Part shown: positions 13,406 through 25,649 of the stretch, piece by piece
Numbering within the stretch: position 1 is the stretch's first letter
How the letters are laid out: the number at the start of each line of letters is the position of its first letter
Assembly (NCBI GenBank): GCA_933228895.1
Contig: OW121857.1
Location: forward strand, 73,155,672 to 73,219,671
Direction of reading: 5' to 3'
DNA: 64,000 nt
From: Platycnemis pennipes
Taxonomy: Eukaryota; Arthropoda; Insecta; Odonata; Platycnemididae
The notes under the pieces: model-generated
Told to the model about the DNA's origin: nothing
Database searches by the model: none
The model's input: only the letters and a program-made list of their open reading frames with translations
Translations under genes and position numbers: made by a program

Positions 13406-16260
13406 TTAAAAGGACAGTCTTTGCTACGCCGATGGAGAAAAGGTTTGAGTAATTTTGTGAATTAATATGCATATAAATAATATTGACGGTCAGAATACAT
13501 TTTTGACTAATTTTATGATACATAATTGATATTATAGCCGGCGTATAAAGGCTTGAAGATAGTGCCTCTTACTGACCTGGCTTCTTCCATACGGGATATA
13601 ATACCTTTCATCCGAATGGTGAGAATAGAAGACGCTTGTCGGGATTAGTCTATTCCATTTCCTTAATGCCATTCCTCTTGTTCTCCATTCCTCTGCTCTG
13701 GAATCCCATTGACTTATGTCATCTCTCGAGTTATCTATAACGGCTGCATCCTATGAATGACTTCGCCGCAAGAACACATGTTAAATAACGTATGTGTTTC
13801 AGCTGAGACACTGCTTTGAATAATGCTCCAACTACCAACAGATCGGTCTCACAGCATTCTATTTTGGTCCATGAATAGTGCAGGTCTCACGACCTTTTCC
13901 CGCAAGAGGCGTCTATGAATTGCAGGAACGGACTTGATTTACATGCCGTGGTCGCTTTAATAAACTTGCGACGTGGAATTCTCTTGAAGGCTGTTTCCCC
14001 TCACCCAAGTCAGCTTCCAGTATCGCACGCGATTATTCATCCTCTAGGAATCGGTCGTGAACTCAATTTATACGATTTATACATTTTCAAATCTGCAAAG
14101 GTTACTTACTGTTTGAGAGCGTCGTGAAATCGAAGCGTCTTGAATATGCCACCGTCGTTAATTACGCAGAGAAATCTTTGACTTCCTGCTTCTTATTCAC
14201 GTCTTATAAACTTTTTCCGAGTTCATGTCATAATTAAATTAAGAGTCGGGCCCTGGCGAGACTGCTGAGCAGGTTAGTTAAAGCTTAAAAGGGCAACCAC
14301 AATATCTGAGTCATGTAAAATGTGACATTATCACGACTCTAAAACAAGTCTCCCTTTCCCTGAAATCAAGGAAAGCTTTCAAGCGAAGCATTACCAAACC
14401 AAAGAAGTTGTAGTTTATAAAAAATCCCTTGAGTGGCCATAATTTTTATTTTATCAGCTTTATCGGAACATTCGGAAATGTTCGAAAATAAATGTTTTTC
14501 CGTTCCATATATAATTGAAATAGCTGTGGGTAAAAATAAACGACCAAAGAGCTCAGATTTCTCCGTGAGTTTACTTGAATTTTGTCTGTATTGGTGGTGA
14601 AAGTTTGGCGTAAGCTTTTTAGTGTACTCCTTGCGCCGATATATTTGACTACTGCCCCTCTTGTTGTGTAATCATCGTCGTGATTCGTGAAATTTTGCAC
14701 TTAGAATGGCTGACGTGGTAAATGAGAAATTGAAGGAGAATGGTATTGAAGAGGTTTCTAGTTAGTAAAATCTAATTTAGACATTATTTTTATGCTTTAA
14801 AAGTGCATTGCTTTTTATGCGATAAGTTTGAGTAAACCTTTTATTTTCCCTAACTTATGGTAATTTTCCCCTGAGCTCCAAATTTTTTCATATTTATATA
14901 TTTTTAATTTAATTGTTTGTATTGATCCCCATCATAGATTTCTTTTTTCTTCCTCTCCTTAAATTACCTTGCTCTCTTTTTTCTATGCTGGTCTTAAATA
15001 TTCCGTCTCCGTTACGATATTTTTCAATCGTTTATTATCTGTATTTTCTCCTGCTTCTTTTCTTTCCTCTGTTACCATTACCTTCAACAGTTTTTCATGT
15101 GTTTCCCATCATATTTTGTTTAAACCACTCACCAAACCCATTTTTTCCCTCACCCATAATTTATTTGCAGAACCAATCTACTTTTACTCAAGGGTCCAGA
15201 TCATGCAAATAATGAGTGCTATGATGGAAAAATGAAGTTGACTAATATTGGTACGCTTTTACTTTAGAGTGAATGTTGCCACACGTCTCTTTTTTTAATC
15301 GCGTTCGCACGTTGGCTGTAGGTGTTTTTTTTCTGATTCTTTCATCCGAAATTGGGTTTGAAACCGCTCAAACGTTTCCGGCCGAGCTCAGTGTCCTCTG
15401 GCGTGATATTTCCCTCCCAGCCTACCATGGGTATTCCTTCTCGAAGACAGCCGTGGGTTAAATCACTCCGTAATTGGATGTCTGGCTTGGACGGAGGAGG
15501 CCCGCCGACATCGTTCAAAGGTGAGAGCCCGGGGAAAGCTTCCCCGTTCGGTTTCCCCGTGTCCTTTTCGTTTTAAGCCTACACACACCTCCGGAGCACC
15601 GACCCTGTCTGCGTGTCCGCCGTGGCGAAGGAGCGCGCGTTCCATGCAATGACAACCCCTCAGGGGTGGGAGGGTAGTTCTCCGCCCACTCACCCCCTAT
15701 TGGTCTACCCGGGCCGGCGATGCAACCACCGCATGCCATTACGTGAGTTCCACGGTTAGAATACTTTAAGGCTGGACCCTTTGGTTTCCTTCCCATCCCC
15801 ACCTGCAGTCCACCCCACCCACCCTCCAACTTCCCTTCCCCCCCATTCCAACCCACACTCTCACTCACTCGTCCACCCCCGCCTTCGACACAAGGAAAGC
15901 GTGGAATGGCATTCTATAGCCCGTAACGGTACTTCCTTCCCTTTGCTGGTCAGTTGATGCTCCCGTCACCCACCATCGTTTTGACCATTCTCTCCTCTTA
16001 CCTTTCCCCCCTGCTTCTCTTCCATTCCTTATTCTCCCTCCTTCCCGAACCGCCCAACCTCCCCTCACCTCATCCTTTCGACTCGCCTCGGACCAGCAGG
16101 CCTATCTCGATATCCGAAAGAATCCTCGTCCTCCCTAATGCCACTGTCCTTTTTTCCCTCTCGTCTTCCCTCGATAAAAAATAATCCGTGACTTTAATCC
16201 CATATCAACGTCCAGAGGAGTGTTTTAACCACGCCGTTCTGTTTTCCTCTCCATAAAGTA
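13406..16260. other. Gene-free stretch; CT-rich island at the right
   Basis: Positions 13406-15240 are mostly AT-rich and include the short ORF at 14706. Positions 14930-15180 are T-rich with chance hydrophobic frames. From 15350 to 16160 the sequence is G+C-rich, then strongly pyrimidine-rich on the plus strand (15780-16160), with overlapping frames open on both strands by composition. No feature is recognised. Confidence 0.5.
14706..14765 (+). other. 19-codon ORF in strong start context, possible upstream ORF or first exon
   Basis: An ATG at 14706 sits in a near-ideal animal context (A at -3, G at +4). It opens 19 codons rich in Asp, Glu, Lys, Asn and Val, beginning MADVVNEKLK and ending at TAG 14763-14765. 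The composition differs from the Phe/Ser/Leu-rich chance frames around it. A TTGCACTTAG sequence just upstream could be an acceptor, but the pyrimidine tract is weak. The only GT-containing ways out before the stop are poor donors. I do not recognise the peptide. It may be a real first exon, a small ORF or chance. Confidence 0.15.
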
Positions 16261-19200
16261 AGCATTGGCTTGCAAGATTTCGATTCACGAAAATGCCTTT
16301 CCACTTTGACCTATACCCGTGCTAAGATATTTACTGCTGGGTTAACTTTTTTTGACGCTGCACACGTTTCCCAGGTGGTATGCGAAAGTTCAAATGTGAA
16401 CCACCACGTCTCGGTGTTCTTTGGTTACATTTTTAAGGTGAATATGACTTTTATTTATATTCTCACCGCATTCTAGAGCATAAATGTTTCTTTTCAGATA
16501 AAAAATAAGTCCCAGTAACCTATAAGATTGAATTTAGCGTTTGATAATTCATATAACGGCCCAGAAACAATTTGGCGTCTATATTTAATGGCTCAGTCCG
16601 TTGCAGTTAAAACTAAGGATCTCGGCAGAATTTTTTTTATTTATTTTTTTCGAAAAAGATTCACTTTGACTGTTCCGTGCTGCCATTTTTTGTGCTACCA
16701 ATAGAATTTAAAATAATTAATAAACCAATTAAAAGCTTAATCAAATCATAAGAGGAGTTTCATTCAGGCAAGACAAACCCCCGCCACTGCCCTCATGGTG
16801 GATCGCAGGGTATCACATGTATGTAGATGAAGAATTAACACTCAGAAATTGTAAGATAGGTATCGTTGTTTTTTGTTTTAATTAATCTATCAACCGCATC
16901 ATTATTAAAAGGTTTTACTCCTGGCAACATGGTAGTGATTCTAGAGCAGTCGGGCTTGTATTCTTCTCATATTACTTATCTAGGTCACGAATATAGCCCT
17001 TGACTGTTTTCCAAATAAGGAGATGATGGGCACCTTGTGCATGCAAATATAGAATGCATAAAATAATGAATTAGATTGACGTCTCCGTTAAAATATGCAA
17101 ATGAAAAACCTTTTAGACCCGGGCAAAAATTATGCCCTTGCTATGGATTTTACTTCTAACCGATCATTTTAATTGTGACCCCTTAATCAGGCACAGTAAT
17201 AAAATAAAAATAATATAATACTTTTTAAAATAAGTCCTGAATGGATATTTATTAATGAACTTATTGGGGTTAAATTGATCATTTTTCATCTAGCAAGTAT
17301 TCCACTATAGACCAGCGCAAGCTATTAACTGATGATTGTTGGAGTTTGCCATCAATAGGCAAAAAAATGGACCATTGAAACGGCGAGCCACTCACGAGAT
17401 GCTCAATACAAGTCTCAATTCAGTCTCTCACGCTCCCTCTCAATAAAGTCCTTCGGGACATGATGCCACGTTTTTACGATTCTTATTTACTCGCCCACAC
17501 TTGGAGAGTTTCTTTAAGATGGTGCTCATCGCTTCAACGGAGCAACTTCTTCATGAAGGCACTGATCAGGCAAAATAAGTATTGAGCAAGCGAAGCAAGA
17601 GTTATTTTTCAATCTGCTTCATGTTTATCCAATTCCCATTAAACATTGGCATAGACTAAAGTTGTCGTTCTGTCCTCGAATAAACGAAGATCAGAAAATA
17701 AGAATTAATGTGATAGAATGAACAGACATTTTCTATCATATACATTACCTGTTGTTGCATTACAAAGGAAATATAGGTACGGTTGGAGTCAAGGATGGGT
17801 GTCTTCACTTCCTTTTCACAGAATTCCATTAAACCCTTTCAGCGGTGGCGACATAGGAGAGGAATTTCTTCCGATATGATTCCCGATTCCTTTGCTTCTC
17901 GGAAAATGGACGTGGTTGACCAAGCGGTTTGAGCTTGGGAAAGCTCTTATTCTAAAATTTAAGGTAGCTTAAAAAAGAAAGTGTTGTTAAGGTGTAAAGT
18001 GAAGTCTTACGAGTGGGGGAACAGAACAGACTTTATTTCAGGGGGTAGAAGATCAGTGCGCTAAAAGAGAATACTAATTAAAAAATGATTATATTGATGA
18101 GTAAGAGTTAAAATATCTTTCTTTTAGTGTTGAAATAGTATTTATAACTGATGTCATTAAGGGATGGATTAAGGTTGGCTGATTGTACCTAGCTTACTAT
18201 GTCGAATATATTTTAAGTAATTCAATTCTCTTGTCATACAATTGCATCTTTGCTTCCATCCGTGGAGTGATTTCATTCATTTTTGGAACATCTTGTAATC
18301 ATAACACATCTATCTTTCTTATCCTATGTACCTACTGGATAGAAAATATTCAGCAATTTTATCGATAGTTCATCGATAAATGTGAAGGGCCCTTTTGGCA
18401 AATATAATTCATTCAGTTTCTCTGACAGACTAACTCCGTGGAATCAGATAGCATATTTAACAATGCATAGATCAAATGAAGAAAAATACTACAACATTGA
18501 TCTCCTCTGACTACGTAGATTTTCAATCGCCATAATAATTAGTCCCACGCTAAATGAGGCTAAATTTGAATCATATATGTTACTTGTTCTTGCATGTCAC
18601 AATCCTACGCGGGCGGTAAATTTGATTTGGGGATAAAGATATATTTTTGCGTATCAATTGGTTATTTATAAAATATTTATGCGCAGAAGTCTACATTAAA
18701 TCGGCCGTACTATTAACGGAATGAGAATATGAGATTCTGGTGAGGTTGACAATGAAATGTAAATGAGAACGCTGAAGGAGCAGGCACAATTAAAGAGGGA
18801 GAGAGACGGAACAAAGAGGTTTGGAGAAGAAAGATAATGCGAAGGGAGATGAAGAGGCTGGGATGTGGCTGTTGCTCTGAATTCCAACGCCAAACGTAGG
18901 ACCTTCAGCCGGTCCTAATGTGGTACTCATCCAAATTTCCATCGACTGCGAGTCCTGCGAGCCACTTCCTTGATGTGTTGCGTAGTATTTCATTTAATAT
19001 TATATCTGCATTAACTAGCCGTACCAAGTTGAATATTTGCGTTAATTAGAAATTCATTTGATACATGCCATTGAGGCAGTTGGAAAACTTCGAATGTGTA
19101 TTAGTATGTTTATGCGTTACGCCCAAATTTACATTCAGCAAACAGTACAACACGAAGCTGATGTTAGTATACAATTCAAAATTAGAAGTTGCATGTTTAA

Positions 19201-19440
19201 TTAGAGCTAAATATTACAAACTATGATTATTATTCTCATCTATACCCACTCTACTGATATCCGCATCCTCTGTTCTTCCCGCAAAATCAAAAATATTTTA
19301 AGGTATTTGTTCAAGAGGAGAGGTTTAATTTTATCAGGACCTAATCCTTTAATTGTTCCTGTGTCTCCCTTTCGTGGGTCCGATTTACTCATCACTGTTT
19401 CTTTTAACTGAACCCAACCTTGCTTAATTTGTTCTTTAAT
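16261..19440. other. AT-rich gene-free stretch with two octamer motifs
   Basis: The stretch is AT-rich and has no recognisable gene. Two exact ATGCAAAT octamers (POU-domain factor consensus) lie 54 bp apart at 17041-17048 and 17095-17102, with TAAT-type homeodomain cores between and after them. The frames at 18183-18368 and 18696-18993 are of chance length. Confidence 0.5.
17041..17102 (+). promoter_or_regulatory. Pair of POU-type octamer motifs
   Basis: There are two perfect copies of ATGCAAAT on the plus strand, with starts 54 bp apart and an AATGAATTAGATTGA homeodomain-like segment between them. The octamer is the established binding consensus of POU-domain proteins such as Oct and Nubbin-class factors. 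Use as an enhancer is only inferred. A single exact 8-mer is expected about once per 65 kb per strand, so two in 62 bp is notable. Confidence 0.3.
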
Positions 19441-19453
19441 TCATGTTTTTCAG

Positions 19454-19519
19454 CCCGAGTTTGTTGAAGATTGTCAATTTCAATCTCTATCAGCGAAAGT
19501 ACTGAAGCCGAAAATTTGA
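19454..19519 (+). other. Candidate terminal coding exon after a strong acceptor
   Basis: A pyrimidine-rich tract ends TTTTTCAG at 19453 and is followed at once by an open frame of 21 codons (starting PEFVEDCQFQSL) that ends at TGA 19517-19519. The residue mix is typical of protein and not of low-complexity DNA. An AATAAA signal occurs downstream at about 19731. No donor or partner exon can be linked, and I do not recognise the peptide. A pseudoexon is a live alternative. Confidence 0.15.
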
Positions 19520-19719
19520 AATATCATAAAGAGAGTGGCTTATATAGAATTCAGAACCAAGATATTTCGACGAGTGGCTCATTAAGGATACATATTTAGT
19601 CGATATACATTTGTAAAATAATTGCAGATTATCCTCGACGATATGTGGCACGGAATGAATCGTCACCAAATATCACAAGACGCAGGACACAAAAACGTTG
19701 TGCACTTATTCTAAAAGTT

Positions 19720-20660
19720 TTCGCTGTTTAATAAAATGGAATATTCTGATGTATAGCCAGCGCTTGGCGAAGATGATTTTCAACAATGGACTTCATCCTG
19801 GGTTGGACATTGAAGTGTAATACGTAACTTTTGACGCTGAATGAAGCTTGTGACGGCGTGAAGATATGGGTACAGGTGCTGCCAGCCATTTTGGTGGTAC
19901 GCGAGCGTATAGTGTCTTTAATGGGTTTATGTTCGGAAATGGTAAGCGTGAAGGGTAGGAGGGAATAAAGGAAGGCGGGGAAGGAGAGAGAGAGAAAGAA
20001 GAACGAAAAGGATGAAGGGGAAGAGGGCGAGCAGTCGTCAACATCAAGGAAGGAAGGCTTGGGACGCTTGAGAGGAAACCGGTTCGTCTGGAAGGCTTTG
20101 CGCTCCGTCTCCATCTTATACTCCTCCCAGTCTCCCCCCCCCACCTCTTTATTCGCCCCGAGGATAACCCTTCAAAATCTTCCTCCCCCCCCACCCGCCC
20201 CCTACCCACGGAATTCTCTCCGACCCACTACTCCCTCCCTCCCCCCTTCTTTGCATCTCTTACGTATGCCAGCGTCCATCTTTCCCACCGAACGGACACC
20301 GGGCTTCCCATTTGAGATCGTGGCCCACCCTCTTCCTTTCGAGGTCCCTACCCCCCCTCCCCTCCTCCCGGAGTTCCCTAAGAAAAGGGAAGAAAAGAAA
20401 TGTCTACTCGCACACACACAAAACATCCCGGATGCCTCCTTTTCGTAAAATGTGAGTCGTCTTCGAGGTCCTTCCCTTCCCCTACCGAGCTCTTGTCTCT
20501 CCGTTCCTTTTTTTTTCTTTTAAATCTTCTCGGTTTGCCATCTCCTGATTTTCTTCAGTTTTCGCCCCTCTCCGTCATCTTCTCCCCTTCTTTCTCCTTC
20601 TCTCGCTCACTCTACTTTTCCACTTTCTTCAAATTTATCCTCTCCGGTACACATTGAGTG
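19720..20660. other. Purine-rich to pyrimidine-rich skewed island
   Basis: The plus strand is purine-rich at 19930-20060, including a GA run at about 19984-19994, then switches to strongly pyrimidine-rich from about 20100 to 20640, with several long C runs. Overlapping frames of 129-138 codons on both strands here are Pro/Ser/Leu- or Arg/Gly-rich and follow from the strand skew. No gene is supported. Confidence 0.6.
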
Positions 20661-22720
20661 ATGCTATGTTCTTTTCAATGTTTTTGTCTTCATTCTGTTG
20701 TCCCACAGTATACATTTCCTCTCGCTTTACGTTACGCATTTGTCCACGTACTATGCAAAATTCCGTATTTGATTTTCATCTTTAGCTGATTTACTCGCAT
20801 TGGTAGATACTTTGTCCTCGATTTTAAATAATAACTCCATGGTACGAGCACAGATAGCTGCTAAGTAGTTGTGTATGGGAATACCAATGCTTGTTTTTAT
20901 GTTTAATATGCCAAAGTCAAAGTGGTTTGTAGCCATAGGTATTATTAGTACTAATGTACCTACCCCAAAAATATGATGAGTGGAAGTCCATTTTGTGCGT
21001 TTCTTTGTATCGTTTTCGTATGCACTGTAAATAATTGATTCGGTCAGATATCATTAAAATTTCCATTTTAAAAATATTTTTGTACTATGCCGAGTGCTAC
21101 GTGATCGCTTTGCTCTACAAGAAAAACTTTCGGTCTAATTATCTGCATGAAGTTTGTACGCGAATGTAGTCTTATACTTCGTCACTTCCCCATGCATTTA
21201 TAAAACGTTTTTAAGAATGCTTTTCTCGTTAATAACCTGGAATTCATTTATTGGCGGGTGATGGAAAAAAAGCTGTAAATAACATACAATCTATTCTATC
21301 TTATCTATATTCTTATCCTCCTCTCTTAATTAGCAAACCGGTGTTTCATTTCTGCTATATCCACATAAGCCGTCAGTACTAATCATCAACATTCTTTATT
21401 TTCCCTCTCCAGAAAACCTGTTGTTTTTCTCGCCTCAAAAAATCTCCTTGTCTTTCTTAGTTTGGAGTTTTTATTTATCGTAGCACTTCTTTTTTGCCTT
21501 TTGCGTTGGATCGGATTTTATTTATATTTCCTTCTGTCGATTTGCTGACGTAGGCGAAGAAGAATGTTCATATCTGCGGACGAGGAGCGTCCAGCGCATA
21601 ATGGTTGTTTTCATCAGCTTGTAATGCCATAATCATTATTTCATCACTTTCAGCGGCTATTTTTCCGTCTATACGGTATTTTCTTATTTTCTTCCTCGCA
21701 ATAAAGCTTTCCTCTTGTGGATAATTATTGAGTGTACTATCCAACAGCACCTACCCCGCGCCTGCGAATCCATTTTGTAAAAGACTTTAGCAAAAATGAA
21801 GGAGTTCTTTTTCATTGACGATACAAGCCATAATTTTATTAATTGGCTAATTACTCTAAGCTTTATGCTGTAAGAGAACTAGTGTCGTGATTTTCCTTAA
21901 TGTATACTCAAGACTTATCCATGAATGGTTCTCACGTGTGTCTTTGAGACAATCTACTTCATTATCTGTTATGTTCATTTGAAAATTGAAAGAAATAGTG
22001 ATTCTCATTTTGCCAGCTATATCATTATTTTCTTCAACAATGTTTAAGCAAAATATCTAGGTTCCTTTCATTTCCATAATTTATTTCTTGCTGCTGATAG
22101 GGAATTATTAATAACTTCTTTCATTTCTGACATAGTAAAAGTCACCAGTTCCCTCAACTTATGAAAAAATAGTTCCAATTGAAACTTTTGTTCATTCCTT
22201 CCATGAACTTATTTCGTCTTAAGCTTTGGCTTACTTTTCTTTCCACATTTGCATACGGAATTGATTATGAGAGATTGATGGTAAAATTGTTATTCTACAA
22301 CGAATTATGCTTTTATATTTAAAAGAATTTTTATCTTCATTGTGGCTGGATTGGCTCGGTTGTATTCATTGAACTTTTATGCAAAAGTACTTGAAATAGT
22401 GAAGCAATTTGTGTGTTTCTGAAGATAGTATTTAGTACAATATTGAGTCATTTCAACTATAATTACGAAGTTTGTTATTCTGAGGTTTTAATGCCTTGGA
22501 TAATGCTTTCGCCACCTTTTAAATTCAAATTAAATGAATAGATAGGCACATCCACTATAGTGTCACTGTTTATCGTGTATGCATACCTAATATACCTATG
22601 TGAACAAAATGAGTAATTCGAAAAGAAAACGCGATGGAGAGGATGATTTTTATTTTAATGGTTTTTCTCAATGGTTTTGTAATCCTGCGAGTAGATCCTA
22701 ATATTTCCTTTGTCTGATTC
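20661..22720. other. AT-rich gene-free stretch containing one excellent acceptor
   Basis: The stretch is AT-rich, and no RNA gene or mobile element is recognised. The one notable signal is the branch point plus acceptor at 21377-21412, listed separately. From 21800 to 22560 I see nothing. Confidence 0.5.
21413..21548 (+). other. Candidate terminal exon with textbook branch point and acceptor
   Basis: TACTAAT at 21377-21383 is a near-perfect branch point. It is followed by a T/C-rich tract and CCTCTCCAG ending at 21412. From the next base, in phase 2, a frame stays open for 44 codons to TGA 21546-21548. An AATAAA polyadenylation signal lies at 21700-21705. The predicted peptide is strongly hydrophobic (run of Leu, Phe, Val, Ile at residues 11-44), like a membrane segment, but T-rich DNA produces this by itself. 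No upstream exon can be linked. Confidence 0.2.
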
Positions 22721-22722
22721 AG

Positions 22723-22944
22723 GAGATGAGTGGTTCTAGGCAAAGTCTGTTGGGTCAGCCGCGACGGACTTTCATCTCCTCGGTCCTTAAAAAAACCCGG
22801 CCCAGCTGTTTTCAAAATCTTGCGGGCGGCGGCCCTCTTTCCTCCCGGCCAAGCAACGCCGCTCTTGCCGCCAACAGACCGCTCTCGCGCTCCCCGAGTC
22901 CGCAAAAGATTGAGTGCTCGACGCTCTCCACCCTATCCCCTTGA
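22723..22944 (+). other. Coding-like ORF after an acceptor in a CpG-rich patch
   Basis: A pyrimidine tract ends GATTCAG at 22722. Next comes a frame with an in-frame ATG at 22726 and 72 codons to TGA 22942-22944. The peptide is rich in Ser, Pro, Arg and Leu, and codon third positions look G/C-enriched. No domain is recognised and no good donor lies inside. The opposite strand is also open over part of it (22812-23018), so composition may explain it. It could also mark a CpG-rich promoter or regulatory block. Confidence 0.15.
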
Positions 22945-23019
22945 CTCAAACGTTTTTCCATCCCCTTAGCCACGGATGAATCGATACGCAGAATTACGTC
23001 ATTTCGTGGCCAGGTCACG

Positions 23020-24700
23020 ATCGCCGTGAATATGGTTGCTTTGATGGGGGAGCAGTATTGGGTTCGGAACAGGGCAAAGTTCGGTAAATGGTGGCTGACA
23101 GATATGGGTTTGCACTTCCTAGTTGCATGGATTGCGAGGGGAATCGGCTTTGGAAAAAAGTATATGCGGGTTATTTGAGCTACGTAGTCAGTATAATCTC
23201 TGCCATCAAATACACCATTTTAACCATTTAATCGTAACTGATTTACCTAGTTTGTATGATTACCCATTTCTTGATTTTTCTTTGCTCACGTTTTTTTCTA
23301 TAAGTTATTATTTCCACGTATGTCAGAATATGGTGTGCTATTTGTAATGTGAACATCATTAGTGGTTGTACTCGGTGGATATCAACTTAAGCTCCATGTC
23401 TGAAATGGGTATGTTTTTTAATTGGAACTTCTGTATGTCTTTCAAAAGAAATGGCATTTTAATATGATATTCAAATGAATTGCTTAGGAAATATACTCAG
23501 CCATATGGGCCTGAATGACATAGTTGTACAACTTAATGAACATAATTTTTCTCAGCTCTTTAACTATTGTGAATGAACCAAGTAACATAATGACTAAATC
23601 TTCCAAGATAATGTTGAATGCTGTTACAAAATAGTATTGCAATTTTAATAATATATCATGCTGTAGAGTTGGACTAAAATTTTTAATTCATTCACCATAT
23701 ATTCGTTTCTTCCTGACAATGTAACATATAACAAACCTCAGTTCGGTTGATATTTTTAAGAACGAGAAAAAACTACAAGCATTTGTGATGCGGTTTTATA
23801 GGTAATTTGTGAAGAGCAACTACATTGGCTAATTAAGCAATTAAGAGGTTCTAAGACTAGTGGTGAGCTAGAAATCACGTGAAATAGAGAATAGAGGTGG
23901 TAACCATCTAATCAAACATTTTTGCGCACAATGGCCTTGTGAAAATAGCCAGCAAGGGAAAAGTGAATATTGAAATGTCTGAGAAAAAGATATGGGCGAA
24001 GTGTGTGGAGTGAGTGATTAAGGATTTAATGTATGAACTACGTCAATATAAAGACGTCAGTTGTTGACAAAAATCATCCGTTATGTGCGTAAAATCATAG
24101 AAGTAGCCCCCAGCAATGATTAGGCACGATTATTGTCTTCACTTCCAGTATAATATTTTTTTTAATTTTCAGTATTAAACTATGCCATCTCGATAATATT
24201 ATCTTCTAGTTTGAGTTTTGATGTGAGAATGAAGTTTTCATAAGATATTTCACGTTGTAAAACCTTCTTCTCCAACATTTTAGGGTTCCACAATATTAAA
24301 TTATCTCTTGTAGGCTTATTTTTCGATATTCCCAACTAACGTTTACCAAGTTATCTTTCAGTTTCGAAAGAACGGTTACTATGACCATTCCTAACATTTA
24401 AAGCACGGGGGATACATTTTTTGTATTCCATGTCACTCAATTCAGAATGGCTTGCTCGAATTGTGTTACTTGATTATGAGATGTAGGAAAACGTACTTGG
24501 AGCTCACTATAAATAATTTGGTGGGGCCTTGATCTGTATTAAACATTCCTGCATATGATGTGGACAGTAATAACGTTTGATGTCAATAACGAAATGGCAT
24601 ATTCCTGAATCTTCCGAGTCCCTTTTCAATTAAAACATAGTTTTTACTTCTATTTAGTTACCTGCCTTCACTACAACTTCCGTAGAGGTGGATGAATATT
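23020..24700. other. AT-rich stretch, nothing recognised
   Basis: This is AT-rich DNA with no frame above about 75 codons and no repeat or RNA-gene signal. A modest acceptor with a possible CTAAC branch point occurs at 24335-24361 but leads only into a short frame of 12 codons. Confidence 0.6.
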
Positions 24701-24701
24701 A

Positions 24702-25643
24702 ATGCGGAGGCATGAATTATTGCGGAATTGTAACGTGTTTCGCTGCTCTTGTACAGGCTTTATATGTATTTTTTTCTTAAATACGAGTCGTTCTTGTTGT
24801 GTCTCTCATTTTGTTGCGGGGAAAAAGTTGGGAGGCTTCATGTGTTGGGCGGAGGCGCTCGCGCGGAGGTCTGGTTGGTCCCGACTGTTCCGTCTCCTGC
24901 GCCTGCAGTTCGCGGCCAAAAAGAATGGAAACGGAATGAAAACGGCTGGGAGTCTACCTGTCGACATATTTCCCGCACCGCCGCCTACCAACCCTCCGCA
25001 CGCCCGTTTTATTACGTTCTGCCTCTGCCTTTCCTTTTTTTCCTTAATTTTTTCGATCCTTCCACTGCCTTGCCACTTTTTCTCCGCCGGGGAGGGGAAA
25101 AAAAGTCTCTTCGCGTCTGTTCATTTCGGTCCCCATGCATACCTTCTGTGTTGCCAGTCTCGGCCCCGAGTTATTGATGATGCAATTCCTTTTTGCCGTG
25201 CATTCCATATATACACACACACAAGCAGTCTTGTCTCTGGCGCGGAAGATATACATAAGCGTGGTGTGCCTGGGCTCTGTTTTCATGCAGGGGTGTCTCT
25301 TACCTTTTTAGACGTTGAAGTGGGAGGTGAAAAAAAGAATCAAAGGTTTTTTCCATCGTCCGGGCCTCGAGTGCTTGGGCCATTTTTCCTACGGAAGTCG
25401 ATTCATTATTATTCTTGGAGCAACCGAGGCTGTCTTTTGCCTCCGTCTGAGTCCCATTCCGTGTACATGAATTTGCACTTCATCAAGGGAGGTTTGCGTG
25501 CTCTTTTTTATCGGTTCGTTTCGTGGCGCTTTATCGGGTATCCTCTTTATCACTCCCTCAACGGATTGGGGGGCAGAAATGTTGATTTTTGGGAGACAGT
25601 GGGTAGTTTTACCATTTTTTCAATTGCAGTGGATATTTTGTAA
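24702..25643 (+). other. 313-codon ORF, unrecognised, probably compositional
   Basis: This is the longest frame in the window and starts at a true ATG. The peptide is rich in Phe, Ser, Leu, Cys and Arg, with no recognisable domain, signal peptide or repeat. A second frame is open over 24749-25177, so a regional lack of stop codons in T/C-rich DNA explains much of it. The first third has some G/C preference at codon third positions; the rest does not. A single-exon gene or long non-coding transcript cannot be excluded from sequence alone. Confidence 0.15.
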
Positions 25644-25649
25644 CTATGT

